Assembly: GCF_004027225.2 (NCBI RefSeq)
Contig: NC_044297.2
Span: 3,554,047-3,618,046 of the forward strand
DNA: 64,000 nt
Direction: 5' to 3'
DNA from: Strigops habroptila
Lineage: Eukaryota; Chordata; Aves; Psittaciformes; Psittacidae
The position numbers were made by a program, and so were the translations under genes. The notes under the pieces were generated by a model. The model ran no database searches. It saw only the letters and a list, made by a program, of their open reading frames with translations, and had not been told where the DNA came from. Shown one piece after another: positions 42,801 to 51,993 of this stretch. Each line of letters starts with the position of its first letter. The stretch's first letter is position 1.

Positions 42801-45800
42801 GAAGTATTTTCAGCAAACGCCTTCTCTTTTTGCCTCTTCTACCCACACGACCAGCACACACTATTGTTGAGATCCCCCTTGCTCGCTGCAGAGACAAGCT
42901 CCCGTCTGTTATTCCAGACGCTGCTGGGTGCCAATGTCCTTCTTCTCCCTTTGTGATTTGTGCAAAGCCTCATTTATAATTTATGGTCATTTCTCTCCGC
43001 TTCCCCTTTTTCCTCCGTGAGTTAATTTTTTAAGAAGTGTCTACTCATGCTCGTGCCTTTTCTGGGCACACGGAGACGTGCCCGTAATTCCCAATCGCAC
43101 ACAGCTGAGTTTTCAACCCCATCAATCTGTCCTCTCCAAAGCAACACATAGGCTTGTCTGGTTTGGATGCTGATTTGCTTACATGTAAAGGCAATTATTG
43201 CTGATCTGTTCACTAGATCACTTCATTTTCTCTCAACCTGTGACCATTTTCCCATTCCTGCTCTCCGAGGTGCCCCCAAGAGTGGATCCACTCACCAAGG
43301 GCACCAGCAGCATCATGAGATGTCCTTGTGGCCCTGGCAGCTTCTCCCACATCTTGATCATTGCAGTTTTAAAAATGCAAAAGCAAGACTTCAGAAGCTC
43401 CAAATAAACCAAATTAATGATAAATGTTGTTGTCGCTTCAGCCCCCTTCACAAGAGAAGAATCTCACCTGCTATTTCCACCTTTGTGGTGTGAGCTCTGA
43501 GCTCCTGTGGCCACATGAAAAGTGTTTCCTCCTGGAGAGCTCAGGAACACCCTTTGCCATCCATCACCCTCCTTCTGCACTTGACATTAAACTCCAGAGA
43601 GCTGGAGGGGACTCAGGCGGCCAGCACAGGAGGTGCTTGAGAAAAGGGTTTCTCTAAACCCTGCTTGTCCAAGGGAAAAGAAAATGCCACCTTTGGCTTT
43701 GTCCCCTTAGCACAGTCCCCATCCCAAAGCAGGTGGATGGCACTGGTACCCATACGGATGGCACCACAGGTAGGTGAGGTAGGACTGGTGCTGGAATAAC
43801 ACACAGCCCTGCCCGCTCACAACTGCTGATCCAGGTGGGATCCAGGCTCGGCTCTGCAGCTCCAGGCATAAGATACCTGCACAGCTCCAGAATAGCAAGG
43901 CATGAATTTTCTGTCTCAGGAATCACCATTTCAGCTCTGGGATCTTTAACTTCACTGCTTCCTATATCGATTTGGACTGTAGGCAGAGCATCACTTGTTC
44001 TACACACCGCTGTGTACCCTGCAGAAAGGAAAATAACCTTCTTCACAGCCTGTGTCTGGAGCAGCGTGGCAGAAGCAGCAGGGCCTAGTACCTGATTCTC
44101 AGTGCCCATGGACCTGCCCCCAGCACCGGGTGTTTGTGGGATTCTGCTCCTCCCCAAACACACTGAATCTCACTTCACATCCTCGCATCTCTAATACAGG
44201 TGGATCTTACACCGAGATTAATGCAACCATGAATTGACCTCTCTATTGGAGTTCATGGATTTTTCCAAGGCAGTGCACTTCCCTGTGAATGTCCCAAGGG
44301 AATAGGGATGTAGGGAACAGAGCAAGCAGGGTGGGAACCTCCCAAACGGGCTTTGCACAGCCCTTGCTATCTGCCTGCAGCCGAGGTTCCGCAGCTCAGG
44401 GCACTCTGGCTCTTGGGTACCAATGCCCAGGCAGGGATGAACTTTGCTGCTGGGACAGAACTATCAAGTGGGAAACAGAAGAGTTAACACAAACACAACG
44501 CCTCCTCCACATGCAGCAGCAGCACGGCCCGTTGTTCCCATTCTATCTTTGTGTGTCTGAAACAAATCACTTTGAAACACGTCAGTGCCAGTCACCGGGA
44601 GCACGGCGCGTGGGACGGCTTTGTCACAACACACACCGTAACTAAAGACTCTGCTTTCAAACACCTGGAACCCACATGCAAACACGGGTTGCAGGTTGAA
44701 AATGCTAAAGAGAAGCAAGAGGGAATAGCTGGAATATTGCCCTCCTGTGTAGCGGGAGCGGAACGGGAACGGTTTGGCCCATCCTGGATAACAGCATCGT
44801 TTCATTGCTTTTATTCTATGTAGGCTTCATGTAACATCCCCTGTGCCTCCCCATTACTGCTACCCCAGGGTCTCATCCTCAGTGCATTTTACTGCTGCTC
44901 TGATAGTACCTTTGAACTTCAGCTATTTTTAGCCAGATATGGTACTCTGAACAGAGAAAACCTGGAAGGGAGCTGTACCATAGGGCTTTATCTACTCTGC
45001 TGTTGCTGCTATTTAGCAATAGATTTTGACACTGGGAGCACATTAAAACTAATGTTTAGCCATTAATGTTGACAACAGAGTAGCAACACAGAGCCTGGTG
45101 AAGTACCATTTAATCTACACTGGTTTCCTGAAGGAGCTAATGCTGCCCTGGTGAGTCTGTGCTTACTGTGTGCAGAAAAGCGATGAGGCAGGACAAACAC
45201 CTTCCTATAACACACTCACATCCACATATCTCATACAATACGTTCGCCTCAATGTCTTTTAGTTGCTGCTGTTAGCACAACATGAACTAGGTACCAAGGC
45301 AATCTGCAGAAGGCCTGTGTGCACATACAAAAACCAGAACACCTCCATCACCTTTGCAACTGAGCCACAAAAAAGGCTTTCTTTAGCCTTATTTTTTTCT
45401 CCTCAAACCAAGATACCAAACACCAGCACAACCTGCAGAACAACAGCAATGTCTGAGCAGCCACTACAAACTACATCACACACGTACACCACAGCAAAGC
45501 AGATTCTCAGCATCATGGGGAAGCACACAGGAACAACAGGCAGGATGCCCCCTCCGCCTTCATCCTCTGAAGCATTTACAGGTTACTGCTACCAAAGGCA
45601 GCCAAACTTTGGCAGATAAATGCCAGCCATGGCAGAACACAGGGCTGGCAGATGCTGCATTCCCTTCGGTGCTACAGCAGAGCCCCTGACACACCAGAGC
45701 CCTGCGTAGCCTCTATTTCCAGCAGAAGCACATCCTTTCCTCTCCTCCATCCTGGAAATGCCTGCAGCATCCTGTGCACCGAATACTCCAGCTCCTTGTC

Positions 45801-48800
45801 TTCTAGTGCAGCATTTATTTTGTTAAATAGAGTATGTGCTCCTCCACTGCATTAATATTTCAGACGCAGGACTGCCTTTCTGAGCACACACATCTTGATC
45901 CTTCAGGCGCTAACGTGCCAATAGTAAACAGCGTTTATGATTCCCTCAGACAAGCCATCATTTCACACAGTTTCCTAGGGAAGGGCAGCCCAACTGGAAG
46001 CAGATTAACCCAAGCACACTCCAGCCCTGCACAGTCAAGGAGTATTGATGAAGCTGTCGATATCATCCGCTTCCCTCTGGACACAGGGTGAGAGATTCCA
46101 GAAAGCTCTTGGCTCGGAGCTATGCAGAAGGGAACAGCCCTTTATATGTTCTCTCCAGTTTCCTCTGCATCTGAATACGCTTTACCCCTGAGCTCCCCCT
46201 GCCACTCAGGCTCCACCACAAGCCTCAGAGCATCATTCCCTCATCTCACAGGGTGCACCCAACACCTTCTGGGCTTCTCTTCCTACAGACCTGGCTTTTT
46301 TCCTCATTTTAAATGAAGAAGCCAAGTACATTTGAACACCTGAAGCAATACAGATTACAATGGAGAAAAGTGTTATAGCAGCTTAAGGAGGCAAATGTGG
46401 TGATGAACATGCAGCTCAGGGTGGGATGGTGGGATCCGAGAGCAGCTTTGCATATCTGGTAATTTTCCTGCAGGATTTTCAAGGAGAAACTTGAAAATAA
46501 ATGGGAACATCTTCCTAATGGTCGTGAACACTTGTATAGAGAGAGGAGGACTCGGAGCTAACTAAGAAAGCTTAGCTTTTTAAATTTACAGAGAACCAAA
46601 TTGATTGATACAACCTCTCCCAAAGACAGGGGTGATCCAGAGAGCATCCAGCAGCAAAGAGGCTTTCCACTCCTGGGGAAGGCAAGATGCAGGAATACAG
46701 AATAGGAAAACCTCATCTCTGGGGCACAGAATTTCAATTGCATTGCAGCAAGTGCAGCACATTACAGTTTTCTTCTCCTGCTGTTTCTCAAGCTCTGTGG
46801 CACTTCCCAAGTCGCTGGTGCCCTCTCTGACCCTCTCCAATCCATCCAACGCTCTTTCTGAGGGCAGCAGTCGCTGCTGAGCATATTCAGCAACTGGTGA
46901 AGCAGCCACACAACTGCAGGAGCTTCTGATCACAGGGCAGCAGCCTCGGTTATTTCTCTGCAATACCTCCAAGGGATGAATGGTAATTGAATAATGATGC
47001 TTTGTTGATAAAAGCCACAGGAGCCTGATGCAAGACGCGGCACAAGCTGCATGCGCCGAGCCCCGGCCTTTTGCCAGGCTCTCCCACCTCCCCAGGCAAG
47101 GCTCTGTGAAGGTGCTGCCTTCTGGGTTATCCCACACACAGACATCATTTAAAGACAAAGTCAAATCAATCCCTTCATGTCAAAGTTGTGCTTGAAACAC
47201 ACACGCAGCTCATGCTACCAAAGCAGAGCAAAAAGGCTGCGAGATGCTCCCCATCCCTGGCGCCAGCACAGAAGGTACCACGTACACCACTGAAGAGCAT
47301 CAGGAGACGGCTGGTCCCAACATCATGCTGACCAAGTGTCCCTAGGAAGGGGTCTGCCAGCCACCAGCAATGGAGGGGGCTTGAAATAGCTCCACCAGAC
47401 AAGGACCCTTTGGCCTGGTGCAGGCAGCAATCACTGCTGCATCACTGCCCTTTTTTGTGATGCTTCATCTCATCAGGCATCCCGTTTCCCCTTGGTTCCT
47501 CCCAGGGGAGGGAAGGAAAGCCAGTGCTCGTGAGGAATGCTTGGCACAGCAGGCAGCACAGGGAGCTATTACCTAGCAGGGATTTTATCAGGAATCCATT
47601 TTTGGATGCTTCATTCCAGTAGCAGAAATGGGAAGGGAGTTTTCTGATGCTTCAGGGGACAAATTAAGAGATTCATTTGCGTTAAGAATTAAAATATTCA
47701 AACACACGATCTTTTGGGCATTGACAACAAGCACTAAGATCAGCCTCATCTCTTACTTACCACTGCGTGGAAGCTAACTGCTATCTCTAAAGCAGCCTCC
47801 TGTGACACTCAGCATCACAGTATGCAGAGAGCTCATTAAGGCATTTCCTCATTTGGGCACCTGCAACTACATTACGAGTCAATCCCAAAGCTAGGTACTC
47901 GGATCAGCTCTGCCCTAAGGCGAATCCTGGGCAGGAGAAGAGCACTTGGCAGCTCCACAGGGGTGGAAAGGAGAGCAGAGGTGCAGCAGACACAGACAAA
48001 GCACATAAATAAGGTTGCACAAAGCACATAAAATAAGGGCAGTATTTTTCTGTACGTCAAGCTGGAAGCAAAAAAATGCTGCAAACATTCCGATTCCTTT
48101 GTCATTTTCCACTGCACTCGCCCTTGGAAATAATACCCCTTAATACTGCACGACTGACATCAAATGGTATTTTATTCCTGGCAAAGTAGTGCAGAAGAAA
48201 AGAAGAGTTATTGGTTGATGATTTGGAGAAGGAGATGAGACAGTGATTGGAACTGACTATTCCTGTTTGGCAAGATAGAAACATCCCCCTTTCATACGTT
48301 GTTTCCCTCTATTTTCTTACAGAGAAATGTCTTATTCTGCATGCACAAAGGAGCCAAGATCTCAGTGCCTGGCACAAAGGCTGCAGATCTTACTCGGCTG
48401 TGCTGGAGAGGCAGCAGATCAATTCCCCTTCTCTGAGCTCTGGCTCAGTAAGGGCAAGGGCACTGTTGACCACAACATTCCACAGAGGACGATGTGTTAC
48501 CAGCACAGCCCGGGAGCTTCTGATTGCTGGTTCCCAGTATGGTCTGCAGGTACCTTCACCGGCTGTGAGCAGGGTTGTTATTTTCCCTACAAAAAGAATC
48601 AGTTCTGTCCATTGACTGATTTTTAAAAGATAGAAAAAGAAAGGTGTGAAAATTGTGACCAGCTACTTTTGAACAAGGAAGAAACAGGGAATTTTACGTC
48701 CCTGCTATTAACTCACTGCCTTGCAGCAAGGGCTGGCTGTCCCGGGCACGATGGAGCTCAGGTACATTCAGCACCACAGTTTTGTACAAGAACAGGCATG

Positions 48801-51019
48801 TTGCCAATCCTGGTGTTATAAAAGTGAATATTCTGACCACAGACTTGCTCAAGGGAAGAGAAATGCCTTATGAACAGTGCCTGGCAGAGAGAACAGCCTT
48901 CTCCGTTTGTGGAGCGGATGCTCAGACCAAAGTCCTTATGAAACAGCATCAGAGCAAGAATCATTTGCACAAATTATTCTCCAATAGTTTTCCATGATTA
49001 ACGTACATGGGGAATCACATACTTGTCTAATGTCTGACTAGAAAAACAGGCCGAGTTCACCCAACAAGTGAGTCACTACCACTTGCTTGCTCAGGTCTCT
49101 CACACCAGGAAGCAGCCAGGAGCCGCAGGGTGGTTTTCCATACACATTTGCAGTCAAAGCACATGGATTTGGGAGCTTCCCCTGTAAGGCTCCATCCAGC
49201 AGCACCTTCATGCTCCAGGGCATGGCCCATTCTCCCCATCCATCCGCTGTCTCCATCCCTCCTTCCCATTAGGCAGCCCAGCAGCAACGTTGGGTAATGA
49301 CATTACTGTGCCCAACGTCTACAGCGTCTGCTGGGATTTCACAGGGGATGACAAATGAGCACAACACCTCGCGCTGGAAACACACAACACAAACCCGTGT
49401 TGTTTGCCACGTCTCAAAAACATCTGCTATGAATTAATGATTCGGCTCATACCTACAGTTACAGGCGCAGAAGGAAAGAGATTGGCTGAGCCCCCCATCA
49501 CTCACCACTCGCTGCTCCTGTTCCTGCGGCAATGCCGCTGCCTCCTGTGGACAAAACTTGGCATCCGCATTGCCCATTCCGGAGATCTGGAAGGTGTCCC
49601 TAAAACTGCAGCCTTAGACTTGCAGTGGCTGCCAGAGATCTCTGCTGCACACTGAGGGCAGCCAGAGGAGCGCTTACAGGAGATGGCTGAAGAAATTCAC
49701 CCAAACAGACACGCAAAGTGCCTTACAAGTAACTGTGCGTTATTGTTTGCATTTGTTATTAATGCAGCACTGCAGCCTTGAGTACTGTACAGTGATTAAA
49801 ATCCTTGTATGTCACCACTGGCCACAGTGAGACAAATGTCTCTGCCGTGTACCCATTGCTAAACACTTGAATCAGGGCACAAGTCTGGGGAAAGCCCATC
49901 TTCCAGCCCTCTTAGCACAGATTGTGGTTCTGTTGAAGTGCTGCAGACACTGACAGGCTCCATGCATCCAAATGCTGGGGCAGAACACAGCTAAGCCACA
50001 GCCCCCCAGTGCAGGAATGCCTCATCCCTACCACTGCCACATCCATCACTGCCTCTCCCAGACCCTGCAGGAGGGACTGGACCGTAGATGGGTCCTTCCC
50101 CTGCACCGCATCACCAGAGGGGTCAGTTCTCTGTTCCCCACACCATTAATACCCCAGAAAAAGGTGGCTGATTGCATCTAACCCTGTGCACAACCACCGC
50201 ACAAACTGACCCTGCACCCTCTTCTTCATGTGAGCATGAATGAGAACGTGTTTGTTCTCCTGCTGGGTTAATGCTGAGAGAGATCCTTGCCACAACAAGG
50301 ATTCACCCCACGCTGCTGTGGAATGGTTCCTCATGCCCACGGAGCAGGGACACGACAGGCAGTGGGTTCCCTCTCCCAGCAGCACAACCCTCAGTGATTT
50401 CCTCCCCGGTTTTACAGGGATTTATTTAATTCTGTTTTGAAGATATGCAGTGCTGTTAATTGCTGTTCTAACACGTCTCTAATGATATATCCTAATTATT
50501 TATTGCTTGCCTACCTCTTAAGTGCTTAAATACATCCACAAATACTAATCTATTCTCTGCACAATCAGTGATTCCTACTCAGCGAAGCATAGTGCAGCAC
50601 ATTTAGTATCAAAACCCGAGCTGGTTTTGCTGAACTCTCCTTGCTCACTATTTCTTTGAAAACTTGCTTCCAGTCACGTTCAAACTGCAGATTTAGGAGG
50701 AAACCACAGCCATGCAGCATCGTTTACAGCATAAGATGCCACCAGTAAAGACAGATAGTCTTTTGAATGTTGAGTTTTCAGAGAGGAACTTTAAATGCTA
50801 GTTAGTGACTTGCCGGGAATGTGGTAGCTGATGCCACCCTGTACAACAGGCAGCTGGAAAAGGCAGTGATGGAGGAGTTACGGACAGATACAGCAGAGGT
50901 ACCAGAGAGCATCCTACCTCGTAATGGGCCACGCGCTGGGACTCGGATATTAGCTGAGCGCTGCACACTTTGCAGTAACTCTCAGTGAATAACTCCTGGT
51001 CAATGTCGGACGATTTCAT
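12860..51019 (-). CDS. ZMAT4: ZMAT4, zinc finger matrin-type protein 4 (complete CDS, six exons)
   Basis: Spliced CDS: join of 51019-50918, 38501-38412, 32119-31963, 25644-25417, 18675-18579 and 12875-12860, read on the minus strand. The product is 229 residues, starting [11 protein letters not shown] and ending KHQTNLKNQ. It has four C-X2-C-X12-H-X5-H fingers, with ligands at C16/C19/H32/H38, C77/C80/H93/H99, C147/C150/H163/H169 and C200/C203/H216/H222. This spacing is that of matrin/U1-type fingers, which in the JAZ/ZNF346 family bind double-stranded RNA. A nuclear nucleic-acid-binding role is therefore likely by family, but the specific function of ZMAT4 is poorly known. All zinc ligands are present, every junction is GT-AG, and the frame is open throughout, so the gene looks intact. 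The linker between fingers 2 and 3 is proline- and serine-rich. Identification rests on my recollection of human ZMAT4, which aligns along its whole length without gaps. Confidence 0.96.
13104..13392 (-). mobile_element. CR1 LINE fragment, 5'-truncated
   Basis: It begins on the + strand with GAATCATAGAATCATAGAAC, the inverted CR1 terminal repeat. It runs through the GGTTGGAAAGGACCTTAAG motif to the CCTTGTCCTATCACTAC region. About 290 bp of 3' UTR and the end of ORF2 are present, with no functional ORF. It lies some 230 bp from the terminal ZMAT4 exon, in the same orientation as the gene. Confidence 0.92.
16031..16078. repeat. 24-bp tandem duplication
   Basis: AAGTACCTGTACC occurs twice, 24 bp apart, with similar following bases (CTGGAGAAAA against TGGGAGCTAG). 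It is a minor local duplication inside intron 5. Confidence 0.65.
18579..18675 (-). CDS. ZMAT4: ZMAT4 fifth coding exon (residues 193-225, split codons at both ends)
   Basis: This 97-nt exon encodes [16 protein letters not shown] through HLKGSKHQT, carrying the whole of finger 4 (C200, C203, H216, H222). The acceptor is TTCTTTGCAG|GC. The donor is ACCAA|GTGGGT, in phase 2, with the same weak GTGGGT form as the second coding exon. The sense-strand ORF is too short to stand out. Reading through the donor would add 14 unrelated residues before a TGA. Confidence 0.95.
24390..24403. repeat. A14 homopolymer
   Basis: A run of 14 A on the + strand in intron 4. No retroposon body or target duplication is recognisable next to it, so it is most simply a homopolymer tract. 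Confidence 0.8.
24868..24920. repeat. (ATGG)n microsatellite
   Basis: A GGAT/ATGG tetranucleotide array with two GCATGG interruptions, in intron 4 of ZMAT4. Such arrays are commonly polymorphic in length. Confidence 0.9.
25417..25644 (-). CDS. ZMAT4: ZMAT4 fourth coding exon (residues 117-193, split codons at both ends)
   Basis: This is the largest coding exon (228 nt). It begins with the proline/serine linker ([17 protein letters not shown]) and carries finger 3 (C147, C150, H163, H169) with a lysine-rich end, KKHKKNAAR, that could help nuclear import or RNA contact. It then runs through [15 protein letters not shown]. The acceptor is CTCCACAG|GA. The donor is AGAG|GTGAGA, a strong site in phase 1. 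The exon is noticeably GC-rich compared with its flanking introns. Confidence 0.96.
26960..27035. repeat. Unidentified dispersed repeat, copy 1
   Basis: It shares a perfect 37-bp core (26976-27012) and flanking similarity with a second copy about 2 kb away in the same orientation. Outside the core the two align from CCAGG through to TTTAGCTGCC...CCAGAG, with copy 2 carrying about 10 extra bases. I do not recognise the family. Confidence 0.8.
29003..29088. repeat. Unidentified dispersed repeat, copy 2
   Basis: The partner of the copy at 26960-27035; the identical core is at 29019-29055. It includes an insertion relative to copy 1 (GTAAGTTCAT-like, after the core). It lies about 330 bp from the CR1 fragment at 29415. 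Confidence 0.8.
29415..29559 (-). mobile_element. CR1 LINE 3' fragment
   Basis: About 145 bp starting TTCATAGAATCATAGAATGG on the + strand and ending inside the conserved ACTGCCAGGGATGGA segment. It is a well-preserved 3' end with heavy 5' truncation, in the ZMAT4 sense orientation inside intron 3. Confidence 0.92.
31963..32119 (-). CDS. ZMAT4: ZMAT4 third coding exon (residues 65-116 plus 1 nt)
   Basis: This exon encodes [16 protein letters not shown] through the [12 protein letters not shown] linker, with the whole of finger 2 (C77, C80, H93, H99). The acceptor is CCACGCAG|GGC, in phase 0. The donor is ACAG|GTAGGT, a strong site, leaving one base of a glycine codon (phase 1). Finger 2 has the GKIHAKRLK basic C-terminal helix typical of matrin-type fingers. 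Confidence 0.96.
37492..37960 (-). mobile_element. CR1 LINE fragment (longest in the window)
   Basis: About 470 bp from an AATCACAGAATCACAGAATGG terminal repeat, through the 3' UTR, into the coding tail of ORF2 (segments such as CTCCAAGCTGAGTATCCCC and GGCCTCCTCTGGAC). It is 5'-truncated, so it cannot encode a functional protein. It lies about 450 bp from the second ZMAT4 coding exon. Confidence 0.93.
38093..38202 (+). mobile_element. CR1 LINE 3' fragment, opposite orientation
   Basis: It reads GACCAGGTTGGATGGGGCTT...GAAGGTGTCCCTGG...GGTCCCTCCCAACCCAAACC...GATTCTATGA on the + strand, the sense CR1 3' end. The usual GCCCATGGCAGGGGG segment after TGTCCCT is missing, so this copy has an internal deletion of about 15 bp. 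It is the only clearly + oriented CR1 here. Confidence 0.88.
38412..38501 (-). CDS. ZMAT4: ZMAT4 second coding exon (residues 35-64)
   Basis: This 90-nt exon encodes [16 protein letters not shown] and on to the KKLRSEN end. It supplies H38, the last zinc ligand of finger 1, followed by a basic stretch. The acceptor is TTCTTCCAG|AGT and the donor AAC|GTGGGT, both in phase 0. The donor is somewhat weak (GTGGGT). The exon lies in a short ORF that would be passed over on length alone. It was recognised by the ZMAT4 segment that must lie between fingers 1 and 2. Confidence 0.94.
40102..40161. repeat. 39-bp imperfect tandem duplication
   Basis: ATGGGAGCAGCTGTGGATG and ATGGGAGAAGCTGTGGATG lie 39 bp apart. 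It is a small local duplication in intron 1 of the coding region. Confidence 0.55.
42778..42789. repeat. T12 homopolymer
   Basis: A run of 12 T followed by AATAGAGGG, an ordinary simple sequence in the intron. Confidence 0.75.
50918..51019 (-). CDS. ZMAT4: ZMAT4 first coding exon (residues 1-34)
   Basis: This exon encodes the start methionine through YE34, including C16, C19 and H32 of finger 1. The splice acceptor AG (51021-51020) directly abuts the ATG, after a pyrimidine-rich stretch, so the exon seems to begin exactly at the start codon and the 5' UTR must come from an upstream exon. The donor is GAG|GTAGGA, in phase 0. The second finger-1 histidine is in the next exon. The start was chosen because it matches the known ZMAT4 N-terminus MKSSDIDQ. 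The frame stays open for a short way into the intron, so a naive ORF would start 15 codons too early. Confidence 0.95.
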
Positions 51020-51925
51020 CTGTTCACGACAGAGGGAAGAGACAAGGAGCAGAATCAGTGACACGAGGCAGACAGAACAGGATGTGTTTGATGAGAGTCC
51101 CTACAGAGACACGGCAGAGCAATGCTGGAGCTGAGCGGTTCTTGTCACCGACTTTATAGAGCTGCAAATGTAAAACACGAATGGTCCCCAGGACATCCCC
51201 ACCCACAATTTGGTGCCCCTGGGGTTATGCACAACCAGCCTGTGCCAAGTGTTTGGTCCATGACAGGTCCCGGTGCTGCTGGACAACAGCCCCATCCCCA
51301 CCTGCATCCAAGGAACATCCAAACCCCCTTGGATTCCTGCACTGCTCTGCAATCCGTTTGTGTGTGAGCCACAGCTGTAAATGGCTGTTCTTCTCCATTA
51401 CCTTTCATATCTAGAAACACCACGTACATAACCCACTACAGTATATATCACTCATGGCTTGAAACATGCTTAACTGTTTGTTATACAACATGGAAGAGCT
51501 GATAATGCAGGCATCATTACAACCTGGAGGAAGGTGGCTTTAAGCTCTGCTGTATTTCTCAATTCAGACACAGAGGAAATTGCTGGGGTGATTTAGTGGT
51601 CTCCAGCAGCTGTTTAAATATCTGTGTGTTCCCTGTAACTGCCAGCACTGACACTTGCAGTTCCAGAAGCCAGCTCCCCAAGTGACCTGCTTCACGGGAA
51701 CACTTCAGTTCCTGTCACACCTTCCTCGCTGTGCAAGCAAATCGCAGGTATCCAGCTCTGAACTGGTAACCAAGGTATGTATCAGGAAGGTTGAGGCTCA
51801 TAACAGGCTGAACAGAGCTAGAAGACATCAGAAGTAGCTGCATAGACAGGTTATTTAAAACCAAAAAAATCCCAGTGCCATTCAAGAGGGAAAATAGAGG
51901 CCGATACCTTCTGACTAGTGCCAAG

Positions 51926-51993
51926 ATAGAATCATAGAATGGTTTGGGTTGGAAAGGACCTTAAGATCATCCAGTTCCAACCCCCTGCCATGG
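51926..51993 (-). mobile_element. CR1 LINE terminal fragment
   Basis: This is only about 68 bp: the terminal repeat AGAATCATAGAATGG, then GGTTGGAAAGGACCTTAAG, up to CCCCCTGCCATGG. It is an extreme 5' truncation, within the candidate 5' UTR intron of ZMAT4. Confidence 0.88.

Larger units (their letters stand above)
38502..50917 (-). other. ZMAT4 intron 1 of the coding region
   Basis: At 12.4 kb this is the largest intron inside the coding region, phase 0, placed between the two zinc-binding histidines of finger 1. It has a small 39-bp direct duplication near 40102-40161 and a T run at 42778-42789. I see no transposon fragment. Long chance ORFs here lack any recognisable domain. Confidence 0.88.

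Noticed and set aside
46586..47164. 192-codon minus-strand ORF inside ZMAT4 intron 1
   Set aside because: No family resemblance, and no sign of a retrocopy (no poly(A) tail or flanking repeat). It is best explained as chance.
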